DNA from: Lachnospiraceae bacterium UBA5895
Lineage (GTDB): Bacteria; Bacillota; Clostridia; Lachnospirales; Lachnospiraceae
Reading direction: 5' to 3'
DNA: 12,910 nucleotides
Assembly (NCBI GenBank): GCA_002431915.1
Contig: DJEP01000107.1
Coordinates: forward strand, 1-12,910
In this document: positions 1 to 6,936 of the stretch, piece by piece
How positions within the stretch are numbered: the stretch's first letter is position 1
How the letters are laid out: each line of letters starts with the position of its first letter
Program-made: the position numbers and the translations under genes
The notes under the pieces: model-generated
Databases searched by the model: none
What the model saw: only the letters and a program-made list of their open reading frames with translations
What the model was told of the DNA's origin: nothing

Positions 1-65
1 AGCTCAGCTGGGAGAGCATCTGCCTTACAAGCAGAGGGTCATAGGTTCGAGCCCTATAGGCCCCA
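1..65 (+). tRNA. tRNA-Val (anticodon TAC), 5' end cut off by the window
   Basis: The D stem GCTC (2-5) pairs with GAGC (14-17). The anticodon stem TCTGC/GCAGA (19-23/31-35) closes the seven-base loop CTTACAA, which puts TAC at 26-28 and therefore valine. The T arm is ATAGG-TTCGAGC-CCTAT, followed by the 3' acceptor strand AGGCCCC and discriminator A65. About eight bases (5' acceptor strand and position 8) lie before the window. The 3' CCA is not encoded and would have to be added after transcription. It may be the last member of a tRNA cluster, since a terminator follows at once. Confidence 0.95.
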
Positions 66-84
66 TTTTTATGCCCGAAACTTA

Positions 85-120
85 AAAACGTCTTATGCGT
101 ATGCATTGAGGCGTTTTTTT
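85..120 (+). terminator. Intrinsic terminator of the tRNA transcript
   Basis: AACGTCTTA pairs with TGAGGCGTT (with G-U pairs), and an inner ATGC/GCAT step extends the stem. A run of seven T follows at 114-120. It lies 20 bases past the tRNA, so the tRNA unit ends here. Confidence 0.8.
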
Positions 121-166
121 GTGTAGCGATAAATAACCGATTGTGAGTTTTAGTCCGCGGGACACA

Positions 167-195
167 TTGACGAAAAACAAAAGAATCGTTATGAT
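167..195 (+). promoter_or_regulatory. Sigma-A type promoter for the small membrane protein
   Basis: The -35 TTGACG (167-172) and -10 TATGAT (190-195) are separated by exactly 17 bases. Transcription would start near 202, only about eight bases before the ATG at 210. This favours the ATG at 240 as the real start codon. Confidence 0.75.
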
Positions 196-239
196 GAAGT
201 AATACAAGTATGGAAAATGTGAACAATGAGGCACAGATC

Positions 240-590
240 ATGCAGGAACGCATTCGGGACAAGCTGGAGGAACATCTGGTGCAGGTGGGATTTTTCCAGC
301 ATGAGCGTCTGATCCATCTGATCGTTACGGTGACCTTTGCATTATTGGAAATATTGGCGATCATTTTAAGTGTGATTTCCGACAGCCTTTTTACATTATT
401 GCTTCCGGTGGTGATACTGATTCTGTTAATTTCGTATATTCGCCACTATTACATTCTGGAGAACGAAGTGCAGAAGATGTATGTGCAGTACAATCGAATG
501 CGGAGACTGCAACGGACAGCAGCCGGGGGAAAAATCGACAAGCCGGAGGAAAAATCGCTTTCGCAGACCCTACAAAATCCGGCAGGCTGA
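240..590 (+). CDS. Small two-helix membrane protein, function unknown
   Basis: The protein has 116 residues from the ATG at 240. I prefer this start because GAGG (228-231) lies 8 bases upstream of it. The in-frame ATG at 210 would sit only about 8 bases after the predicted transcription start and has no separate Shine-Dalgarno site. Residues 1-22 are charged and helical. Two hydrophobic stretches (about 27-45 and 50-66 of the shorter protein) form a membrane hairpin. They are followed by a long basic, glutamine-rich cytoplasmic tail. I do not recognise a family or any catalytic motif. The gene stands alone between its own promoter (167-195) and a strong terminator (646-704). It could be a membrane-anchored accessory or scaffold protein, but nothing shows a partner. 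Confidence 0.7.
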   Translation: MQERIRDKLEEHLVQVGFFQHERLIHLIVTVTFALLEILAIILSVISDSLFTLLLPVVILILLISYIRHYYILENEVQKMYVQYNRMRRLQRTAAGGKIDKPEEKSLSQTLQNPAG

Positions 591-645
591 TTACAGCAGG
601 CAGTTTACAGGCATAGGATAAAAGGAAGATTTTATAGTGAATTTT

Positions 646-704
646 ACAGAAAACGTATCGAATCCGGGAGGTACTGAAGTCCCCTTTTCGATACGTTTTT
701 CTGT
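646..704. terminator. Long inverted repeat acting as terminator
   Basis: The left arm 646-662 (ACAGAAAACGTATCGAA) is complementary to the right arm 687-704 apart from one extra T in the right arm. The loop contains a smaller GGGA/TCCC pairing. The right arm carries TTTTT and the left arm carries AAAA, so it could act in both directions. It separates the small membrane protein from the nuclease operon. Confidence 0.75.
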
Positions 705-712
705 GCATATTA

Positions 713-741
713 TTGTATCTGAAAAAGGATTCGTTTATAAT
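713..741 (+). promoter_or_regulatory. Promoter of the nuclease-ATPase operon
   Basis: The -35 TTGTAT (713-718), a 17-base spacer and a perfect -10 TATAAT (736-741) predict a start near 748. That leaves a leader of about 27 bases before the ATG at 775. The promoter begins 9 bases after the upstream terminator. Confidence 0.8.
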
Positions 742-774
742 AAAAATAACAAGGTAATAAAGGGAGGCGGCAGC

Positions 775-1878
775 ATGAAAATTATCCATTGCGCGGACAT
801 TCATCTGGATTCTAAGATGAGTGCAAATCTGACAAAAGAAAAGGCAAAAGAGCGGAAGACGGAATTGCTGACCACCTTTCAGAATATGGTGGAATATGGG
901 GCATCACACGAGGTGGATGCCATTCTCATAGCGGGAGATCTGTTTGACACGAAAAATGTATCCGCGACCGCAAGAAATATTGTGAAGGACCTTATACAGG
1001 GACATCCGAGCATGGAATTTTACTATCTGCAGGGGAATCATGATGAAGGCAGTTTTACAGGAGGCTTGTCGGAAATCCCGGAGAATCTGCATTTGTTCGG
1101 CAGCAGTTGGACGAGCTATGAGGTAAGTAAAAAAGTATGTATTACCGGTGTGGAACTGAACCCGGAGAACAGCGGAAGCATCTGTCACACACTTTCTCTG
1201 GATGCGGATCGGATCAACATTGTCACCCTGCACGGACAGGAATCGGAATACAGTGCAAGGGACAAGGCAGAGATCATCCATCTGACGGCGTTGAAAAATA
1301 AAGGCATCGACTATCTGGCGCTGGGGCATATCCATAGTTATAAAAAAGAGCGCCTGGATGGAAGAGGTGTGTACTGTTATCCCGGATGCCTGGAGGGCAG
1401 AGGGTTTGATGAGTGCGGGGAACACGGTTTTGTGATGCTTTCCATCGATGAGGCAGCAGGCACCATGGAGAGCCGCTTTGTTCCGTTTGCCGCCCGGAAT
1501 CTCTATACGATCCCCGTGGACATCACCGGTTGTAATTCTACGATGGATATCCTGGATCGCATGAAAAAAGAAACCGCGGAGAAGAATTATCCGGCGAAAA
1601 GTCTGGTGAAATATGAACTGACGGGAAAAATCGATGTGGAGAGTGAAAAGGATACGGATTTTCTGCTGCATCAGTTTGCTGACCGTTTTTATTTTGTGAA
1701 GCTCAGGGACAGTTCGGAATATCTGGTGGATTATGTTTCTTTTGCAAAAGATATGTCTCTGAAAGGAGAATTCATCCGCACGGTCATGGGCAGAGAAGAT
1801 CTGTCAGAAGAGGATAAGGCGGCAGTGATCCATTACGGACTTCAGGCACTGGCCGGAGAGGAGATTCTGGACGCATGA
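775..1878 (+). CDS. SbcD/YhaO-like metallophosphoesterase (DNA repair exonuclease subunit)
   Basis: This 367-residue protein belongs to the calcineurin-like phosphoesterases of the Mre11/SbcD/YhaO type, two-metal nucleases that work on DNA ends with a Rad50-like ATPase. The metal-binding motifs are in order: D8-x-H10, G54-D55, G87-N-H-D90, H153 in the LHGQE segment, and G184-H-I-H187. The C-terminal third is the less conserved capping/partner-binding region. I chose the ATG at 775 because AGGGAGG (761-767) sits 7 bases upstream and the first residues (MKIIHCADIHLDS) match the usual family start. The in-frame GTG at 637 lies before the promoter and terminator. The stop overlaps the next start as ATGA, which indicates translational coupling with the ATPase. 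Biochemical activity is inferred from the motifs and the neighbour. Confidence 0.93.
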   Translation: MKIIHCADIHLDSKMSANLTKEKAKERKTELLTTFQNMVEYGASHEVDAILIAGDLFDTKNVSATARNIVKDLIQGHPSMEFYYLQGNHDEGSFTGGLSEIPENLHLFGSSWTSYEVSKKVCITGVELNPENSGSICHTLSLDADRINIVTLHGQESEYSARDKAEIIHLTALKNKGIDYLALGHIHSYKKERLDGRGVYCYPGCLEGRGFDECGEHGFVMLSIDEAAGTMESRFVPFAARNLYTIPVDITGCNSTMDILDRMKKETAEKNYPAKSLVKYELTGKIDVESEKDTDFLLHQFADRFYFVKLRDSSEYLVDYVSFAKDMSLKGEFIRTVMGREDLSEEDKAAVIHYGLQALAGEEILDA

Positions 1879-4505
1879 GGCTGATACGTTGTCATATTGA
1901 AAATTTTGGAAAACTGAGTGATTTCACCTGTGATTTTTCCGAGGGATGTAATACGATCTGTGAAGAGAACGGCTGGGGAAAAAGTACCCTGGCGGCATTC
2001 CTGCGGGTTATGCTTTATGGATTCCGTGGTGAGGGCAAGAGAGATCCACTGGAAAATGAGAGAAAGAGATATACTCCCTGGCAAAAGGGGGTCTACGGGG
2101 GTGAATTACAGTTCGAGAGTGACGGGAAAGTGTATTCCGTGCGGAGAATTTTCGGTAATAAAGCGGCTGAAGATGAATTTCAGCTGACGGATGTCCGGAC
2201 GCACTTACCCAGCAGTGATTTCACGGAAAAGCTGGGAGAGGAACTGTTCCGAATTGATGCAGGCTCTTTTGAACGGACGATCTTTATCTCGCAGAATGAC
2301 TGTGAGACTTTTGTTACCGACAGTATCAATGCCAAGATCGGTAATCTGGCGGAGAATACGGATGATATCAATAATTTCGAGACGGCGGACAAGCGGCTGA
2401 ACGATCTGTTAAACAGTATGTCTCCTTCGAGAAAAACCGGTGCCATTCGTAAGTCCAGGGACCGTATCACGGAGCTTAAGGTGCAGATCCGCAACGGACA
2501 GGAAATACAGAACACCATGGAAAGCATTGATGCCAGAAAAAAGACCGCCATCGAAGAACGGGAAAAGCTTTCTGCGGAACTGACCGAATTGCAGGAGAAA
2601 CAGCAGAGACTGGGGGGGTATAAGGACCGGCAGGCAAAGCGGGAAAAATATCTGGATCTGCGGACCAAGCTTGCGGAGAGAGAAAAACTGTTAAAAGAAG
2701 CCGAAGGGTATTTTAACGGTGTAATTCCTTCTGAGACAGATCTGCGGGAAGAAGCTGCAGCCTGTAATCAGGGAATCAGTATTCGCAAGGCGATGGAAAT
2801 CTATTGCCTGACGGAAGAAGAAAAGGAACAGCTGAAGGTTCCGTTTCCCATGGTGGATCGGGAACAGCTGGAGGAAAAATATACGGAGGCAGAGGAACTG
2901 GAACGGCTGAAAAACAGATCCAGAGACAATGCCATGTCCGCAGAAGAGACCAGACGATTGCAGGAGCTCACCGAGTATTTTGCAGACGGAATGCCGGAAG
3001 AAGAGGAAATTATCCGGGTAAAAGAAGCCTGGGCAGACCGCCTGGAGAAAAAGAGTCTGTTGCAGGCCAAGGGGATACAGATAAAAACCCTGGAATCCAT
3101 ACAGGCACAGGAAGAGGCACGACTGCAGAGAGAATGGGAGAACGGTAAAAAACGAAAGAAGTTGTTGATTTTATTGGGAGGTTTGCTGATTTTCGGTGGG
3201 ATTCCGGTGATTTTTCTGGGACAGATCATAATCGGCGGAGTTCTGGCAGCACTGGGAGCAGTGACGGTGATCGTTGCACTGGTTGTGACGGCAGGAATCG
3301 GAAATGCGCAGAGTGCGGAGAATACAGAGCTTTTGGGATTGCAGCGGGAATTAGAGGAGCTGGAGGCGGAGATTGAGACGGAGGGCAGACAGATCGAAGA
3401 CTTCCGGCAGCGCTGGGGAATCCGTGAGAGCAGTGATCTTACTTCCGGACTTGTGGAATTGCAGAATAAACTGCGGGATTATGAGATACTCAGCCGCAGG
3501 GAGCAGCAGGCGGGAGCAGACCGGACTGCTGCAAGGATCGGGGAACTGGAGGCTGGTCTGAAGCATTTTCTGGCAGCATACGGAGAAGTACGGGAAGAGC
3601 AGAACTACCTGGCAACGTTGCATGATCTGACCGGAAAATACAGACAAAGGCAGCTTCTGGAGGAAAAGCAGAAGCAGTATCGGAGACAGAAGGAACAGTA
3701 TGAAACGCTGAAAGAAAAAGTGAAAAGCTATCTCCTGTCCCTGCATCTGATTCCGGAAGAACCGTTGGAAGAGCAGCTGACAGAGTTGGAAAATCACAGA
3801 AAAGATTATGAGAAAGAACTACTGGAGTACAGACGAAGTGAGCAGGAGCTGAAACAATTTGAGGAGCAGGAAGACATTCCGGCACTCCTGGTCCTGAAGG
3901 CTCCGGAGGGGGAAGAATCCCTGGAGAGTCTGTCGGAAGAAATGAAAGTCCTCTCTGAGCGTATGGAGGATCGTTTCCGGACCATCCAAAGTTATCAGGA
4001 GCAGCTTTCCAGCCTGCAGGAATCCTGGGAAAACATAGAAAATATGGAGGATGAACTGGAGAATCTGCAGGAGGAGACAGAAGAAAAATCAAAACAATAC
4101 AGACTACTGGAGGTGACGAAGGGTCTGCTGGAAGAGGCCAAAAGTTCGTTTACCGCGAAATATACGGAACCGGTGATGACCGGATTCCGTAAATATTATC
4201 AAATCCTGACGGGAACGAAATGTGAAAATTATCAGATGGATGCCAACACCAGGCTTCAGGTCATTGATGGAAATATGCCAAGAGAGATCGGGTATATGAG
4301 TCTCGGAAACAGAGATTTGATCGGCATCTGTATGCGAATGGCGCTGGTGGAGGCTATGTACGGAGAACGTAAGCCTTTCCTGATCCTGGATGATCCTTTT
4401 GTGAATCTGGATGAAAACCGGACAGAGGGAGCCAGAAAATTCCTCAATGCCATTGCAAAAGAGTACCAGGTGATTTATTTTACCTGTCACAGCAGCAGGA
4501 AATAG
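1875..4505 (+). CDS. SbcC/YhaN-like AAA ATPase with coiled coils and a membrane hairpin
   Basis: This 876-residue protein of the Rad50/SbcC/YhaN type is the ATPase partner of the upstream phosphoesterase. The N-terminal half-domain carries a Walker A variant, ENGWGKST (31-38), and a Q-loop-like FISQND segment near residue 140. Two long charged coiled-coil regions follow (about 190-425 and 480-790). Between them, at about 428-474, lie two hydrophobic helices joined by a short turn. This is the position where Rad50/SbcC has the CxxC zinc hook, and no CxxC is present; C297 and C311 are isolated. The C-terminal half-domain has a signature-like MSLGNRD (808-814), Walker B LILDDPF (836-842) and a terminal FTCH histidine switch. 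Bacillus YhaN, as I recall, has a similar membrane hairpin, so I infer a membrane-tethered member of that group. The 4-base overlap with the nuclease gene supports co-expression. Confidence 0.9.
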   Translation: MRLIRCHIENFGKLSDFTCDFSEGCNTICEENGWGKSTLAAFLRVMLYGFRGEGKRDPLENERKRYTPWQKGVYGGELQFESDGKVYSVRRIFGNKAAEDEFQLTDVRTHLPSSDFTEKLGEELFRIDAGSFERTIFISQNDCETFVTDSINAKIGNLAENTDDINNFETADKRLNDLLNSMSPSRKTGAIRKSRDRITELKVQIRNGQEIQNTMESIDARKKTAIEEREKLSAELTELQEKQQRLGGYKDRQAKREKYLDLRTKLAEREKLLKEAEGYFNGVIPSETDLREEAAACNQGISIRKAMEIYCLTEEEKEQLKVPFPMVDREQLEEKYTEAEELERLKNRSRDNAMSAEETRRLQELTEYFADGMPEEEEIIRVKEAWADRLEKKSLLQAKGIQIKTLESIQAQEEARLQREWENGKKRKKLLILLGGLLIFGGIPVIFLGQIIIGGVLAALGAVTVIVALVVTAGIGNAQSAENTELLGLQRELEELEAEIETEGRQIEDFRQRWGIRESSDLTSGLVELQNKLRDYEILSRREQQAGADRTAARIGELEAGLKHFLAAYGEVREEQNYLATLHDLTGKYRQRQLLEEKQKQYRRQKEQYETLKEKVKSYLLSLHLIPEEPLEEQLTELENHRKDYEKELLEYRRSEQELKQFEEQEDIPALLVLKAPEGEESLESLSEEMKVLSERMEDRFRTIQSYQEQLSSLQESWENIENMEDELENLQEETEEKSKQYRLLEVTKGLLEEAKSSFTAKYTEPVMTGFRKYYQILTGTKCENYQMDANTRLQVIDGNMPREIGYMSLGNRDLIGICMRMALVEAMYGERKPFLILDDPFVNLDENRTEGARKFLNAIAKEYQVIYFTCHSSRK

Positions 4506-4529
4506 GGATAGAACACAAAAGAAAATGAT

Positions 4530-5117
4530 TTACATGAATTTGTGGATTTCCTGCAAAAACATTTCGGCAGCTTTTGATAAAAAAGCTGCCCTTTTCCATA
4601 TCAGGGCATAATGAATTTCTAACGGAGGGTTTAGGGGACGAAAACAAACATCCGGTTCCAAAACGGAAGAAAGCAGGTCTTTGGTGGTCAGATAAAACCC
4701 TAATCCGCTTCTGATAAATTTGACCGGAGAACCATTGACAACATTGTAGGTGGCAGCAATGTTGAAGTTTTCAATAGCAGTATCAGCCCAATGAGAAATC
4801 AGCTGCTGCAGACCGGCTCTTCGATGAAAAATAGGAGCAACTTCACCACTAATCTGTGGGTTGTTAGAGCTTAAATCATATTCCGTTTTTTCCACTAATG
4901 ACAAAATTTCTTCGGCATGCTTTCTGAGAAGAATACCGTCTTCCGTCAACGTGACTTTCCGCTTGCCACGAATCAGAAGCTGTTTTCCCAGTTCCTTTTC
5001 CAGATCCATTAACTGTTTTGAAAGATATGGCTGTGAGATATGCAGGCTCTCCGCAGCCCTTGTAATATTCTCTTCTTTGGTAACGGCAAGAAAGTATTGC
5101 AAAGTCCGTAATTCCAT
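4530..5117 (-). CDS. LysR-family regulator, internally deleted
   Basis: The product has 195 residues against about 290-300 for a normal LysR regulator. The N-terminal winged helix-turn-helix (about 1-60) is intact, with the typical start MELRTLQYF and the segment ENITRAAESLHISQPYLSKQ. The linker helix runs to about residue 94 and ends in SGEVA. The frame then passes directly into a segment (AGLQQLISHWAD) that normally lies in the second half of the effector domain. About 90-100 residues, most of effector subdomain RD1, are therefore missing (junction near 4833-4840). The deletion kept the frame. I chose the ATG at 5117 because GAGGTGA precedes it; the GTG at 5126 is part of that ribosome binding site. 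It may still bind DNA but is unlikely to respond to a ligand normally. It probably once controlled the divergent MATE gene. Confidence 0.85.
   Translation of the reverse strand: MELRTLQYFLAVTKEENITRAAESLHISQPYLSKQLMDLEKELGKQLLIRGKRKVTLTEDGILLRKHAEEILSLVEKTEYDLSSNNPQISGEVAPIFHRRAGLQQLISHWADTAIENFNIAATYNVVNGSPVKFIRSGLGFYLTTKDLLSSVLEPDVCFRPLNPPLEIHYALIWKRAAFLSKAAEMFLQEIHKFM
4566..4597 (+). terminator. Possible terminator of the ATPase operon, inside the opposing LysR gene
   Basis: GGCAGCTTTT (4566-4575) and AAAAGCTGCC (4581-4590) form a perfect 10-bp stem with a 5-base loop, followed by CTTTTCC. It lies 61 bases after the ATPase stop codon, where no other terminator is visible. It falls within the last codons of the minus-strand LysR gene. 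The T run is short, so efficiency is uncertain. Confidence 0.4.
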
Positions 5118-5166
5118 TCTTATCACCTCAAATCCAGTTTAATGCTCATTATCATTCCTTTCAATT

Positions 5167-5178
5167 ATGATTAATCAT
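5167..5178. promoter_or_regulatory. 12-base palindrome, possible LysR autoregulatory operator
   Basis: ATGATTAATCAT is a perfect palindrome lying immediately downstream of the LysR -10, about where transcription would start. LysR proteins usually bind T-N11-A dyads and repress their own gene, so an operator role is plausible. It is inferred from position and symmetry only. Confidence 0.45.
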
Positions 5179-5207
5179 TCTATATAAGTATTTGTTATTT
5201 TTAACAA
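5179..5207 (-). promoter_or_regulatory. Promoter of the LysR gene
   Basis: On the minus strand, -35 TTGTTA (5202-5207), 17 bases and -10 TATAGA (5179-5184). It overlaps the divergent MATE promoter by 16 bases. A perfect 12-base palindrome lies just downstream of its -10. Confidence 0.65.
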
Positions 5208-5208
5208 A
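5191..5208. promoter_or_regulatory. Inverted repeat supplying both divergent -35 elements
   Basis: TTTGTTA (5191-5197) and TAACAAA (5202-5208) form a perfect 7-bp dyad around TTTT. Each arm contains TTGTTA reading outward as the -35 of one of the two divergent promoters. A protein bound here would block or position both. Confidence 0.55.
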
Positions 5209-5220
5209 GGAGATTATACT
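5192..5220 (+). promoter_or_regulatory. Promoter of the MATE gene
   Basis: -35 TTGTTA (5192-5197), 17-base spacer and -10 TATACT (5215-5220). The leader of about 60 bases contains a GGGG/CCCC-rich dyad (5240-5256) before the start codon. Confidence 0.65.
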
Positions 5221-5285
5221 TTTTACTGGCATCAAAGTCGGGGACTTTTGACCCCGGCATCATGTAGATAAGAGGATTAAGAGAA

Positions 5286-6047
5286 ATGATGGAAAAGCAA
5301 AAACGAAAACCGCTGGATATGTTACACGGTTCCATTTGGTATAAGCTGCCGGTATTTGCATTCCCGGTGGCGGCAACCGCTATTTTAGAGCAGCTTTTTA
5401 ATGCTTCTGATATTGCTGTCGTCGGGAATTTTACCGGAGACGGAAAGACAATCGCAGTAGCGGCAGTTGGAGCGAACAGTTCGATTATTTCATTGATCGT
5501 CAATCTGTTTGTTGGAATTGCACTTGGAGCAAATGTTGTCATTGCCAATGCCATCGGAAGAAAAGATAAAGAAGCTGTTACAAAGGCGGTTCATACTTCG
5601 ATTATTATTGCACTGCTGGCAGGAACCGGTGTCTCCATTGCGGTAAGCTCCGTTTTACTGTTTTATCGCCTTGTGAAAACCAAAGAACTGATTCATGTAG
5701 AATGGAAGGAACTGAAAATTGACCGGAAAATATTAGGACAGATCATGAAAATCGGTTTGCCGGCAGGTATACAGAGCGCTGTATTCGCAATAGCCAATAT
5801 CGTAATCCAGTCAGCAATCAACAGTCTCGGAACAGTCGTTATGGCAGCCTCGTCAGCAGCTTACAATATTGAGATTTTTGCGTATGATATCCTGAATTCA
5901 TTCAGTCAGGCGTGCACGACTTTTGTGGGACAGAACTACGGTGCCGGACAGCTCAGACGATGCAGAAAAATATTGATTTTGTGCATTGTTGAGGATGCCG
6001 CCAATCGGTTACGGAGTATTCCGCATGACGGTTCCGGAAGAATGTGA
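5286..6047 (+). pseudogene. MATE-family efflux transporter, two large deletions
   Basis: The frame codes 253 residues where MATE transporters have about 450. Residues 1-118 match the N-terminal three helices, including the LEQLFNASDIAVVGNF region. The frame then jumps at about residue 120 (near 5643) to a segment (LLFYRLVKTKELIHVEW) normally found at the end of the first half, so about 80-90 residues (roughly helices 4-6) are gone. The following part covers the start of the second half up to QNYGAGQLRRCRKIL. At about 5990-6000 the sequence passes into the aldo-keto reductase gene in another frame, which adds an unrelated tail (ending SGRM) before the stop. The last 120-130 residues are lost. 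AGAGG at 5271-5275 and a good promoter remain upstream. Drug/cation antiport would be the ancestral role; this product cannot form the 12-helix fold. Confidence 0.85.
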
Positions 6048-6776
6048 GAATGCAGTTGTACAGGCAGTTAAAACGGGTTACCGGCTGATTGATACTGCGG
6101 CTGCTTATGAAAATGAAGCTGCCGTTGGAAAAGCAATCAAGCGTGTTATTGCAGAAGGAATTGTTCAAAGAGAAGAATTATTTGTTACTACAAAACTTTG
6201 GATTACGGACACTTCTTACGAAAAAGCAAAAGAAGGATTCCGGCGTTCCCTTGATCGTCTGGGGGTGGATTATGTGGATTTATATCTGATTCATCAGCCA
6301 TACAATATTATTACGGAGCATGGCGTGCCTTAGAAGAACTGTATGAAGATTTCCTGTTTTTTAACAAGGTAAAACAGGCAGTAAATCTGATTGAGTGTAA
6401 TGCGTATTTTCAGCGTGAAGATGAGTGCAGGTATCTGAAAGAACAAAACATTCTGATGCAGGCATGGTCACCTCTTGCTGCTGGAAAAGAAGATCTTTTT
6501 ACCAATGAAATATTATGCAGCATCGCACAGAAGCATCACAAATCAGTGGCACAGGTTGTTTTAAGATGGCTTGTACAAAGAGGAATTGTCCCGGTTGTAA
6601 AGTCTGCGAACCCTGTAAGAATGAAAGAAAATCTGGATATTTTTGATTTTGCCCTGTCCGAAGAAGACATGAAGCAGATTACGTTACTGGATACCGGACA
6701 CACTTACGCAACAGCACGTAATACCGGAAAAGCAGTGACGGAATTCCTTGAAAAAGCAAATCAGTATCACGTATAA
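5995..6776 (+). pseudogene. Aldo-keto reductase, start lost, frameshifted and internally deleted
   Basis: The first part (frame of the ATG at 5995, stop at 6331-6333) shows PPIGYGVFRM and the usual catalytic tetrad: D and Y in LIDTAAAYENE, K in VTTKLW and H in LIHQP. About ten N-terminal residues and the ribosome binding site are missing, cut off by the fusion to the MATE remnant. At about 6304-6310 one base is missing: shifting by one restores YYGAWRALEELYED. In that second frame another junction near 6351-6363 skips about 15-20 residues, including the GVSNF motif. The frame then continues through NLIECNAYFQ, MQAWSPLA and VAQVVLRWLVQRG to the stop at 6774-6776. A protein starting at the ATG at 6456 would have only 106 residues of the C-terminal half. 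The ancestral enzyme was an NAD(P)H-dependent carbonyl reductase. Confidence 0.88.
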
Positions 6777-6892
6777 GGAGTTTTGAAGATTTGGTATCCA
6801 TTTTGATATGAGCAGTCCGGGCTCCGGCAAACGCTTGAAAAGATTCCTATGTCGGAGGTGTTCGGCGGAACTAAGGTTATAAAGCAGAGACT
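6777..6892 (+). other. Intergenic stretch with a possible gene remnant
   Basis: Just after the reductase stop there is an AAGGAG sequence (6775-6780) with no good start codon after it. One frame reads LKIWYPF, a stop, then a 30-residue open stretch containing TLEKIPMSEVFGG. This looks protein-like in composition and could be the tail of another deleted gene of the same block. I cannot assign a family, and the stretch is too short to be sure. Confidence 0.25.
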
Positions 6893-6898
6893 AATAAT

Positions 6899-6936
6899 AA
6901 CAGCGTAAATATCCAAAGATATTCACGCTGTTAGTT
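6899..6936. terminator. Bidirectional terminator between the reductase remnant and the DUF4317 gene
   Basis: Arms 6899-6913 (AACAGCGTAAATATC) and 6918-6932 (GATATTCACGCTGTT) pair over 15 positions with one mismatch around a 4-base loop. It lies 4 bases beyond the DUF4317 stop codon on the minus strand. T-rich sequence on both sides is modest. Confidence 0.7.

Noticed and set aside
637..774. N-terminal extension of the phosphoesterase from a GTG at 637
   Set aside because: It would cross the terminator (646-704) and the promoter (713-741), and the family start with a strong RBS is at 775.
904..1671. 255-codon open frame on the minus strand inside the phosphoesterase gene
   Set aside because: It lies fully opposite a gene with clear family motifs, and its translation shows no domain or ribosome binding site. 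It is a shadow of the real frame.
3490..4092. 200-codon proline-rich open frame on the minus strand inside the ATPase gene
   Set aside because: Its composition reflects the glutamate/leucine coiled-coil codons read backwards. The plus-strand protein is well supported.
6300..6335. Programmed frameshift in the reductase
   Set aside because: No slippery heptamer or downstream stem is visible, the family does not use recoding, and a second deletion plus a missing start show ordinary decay.
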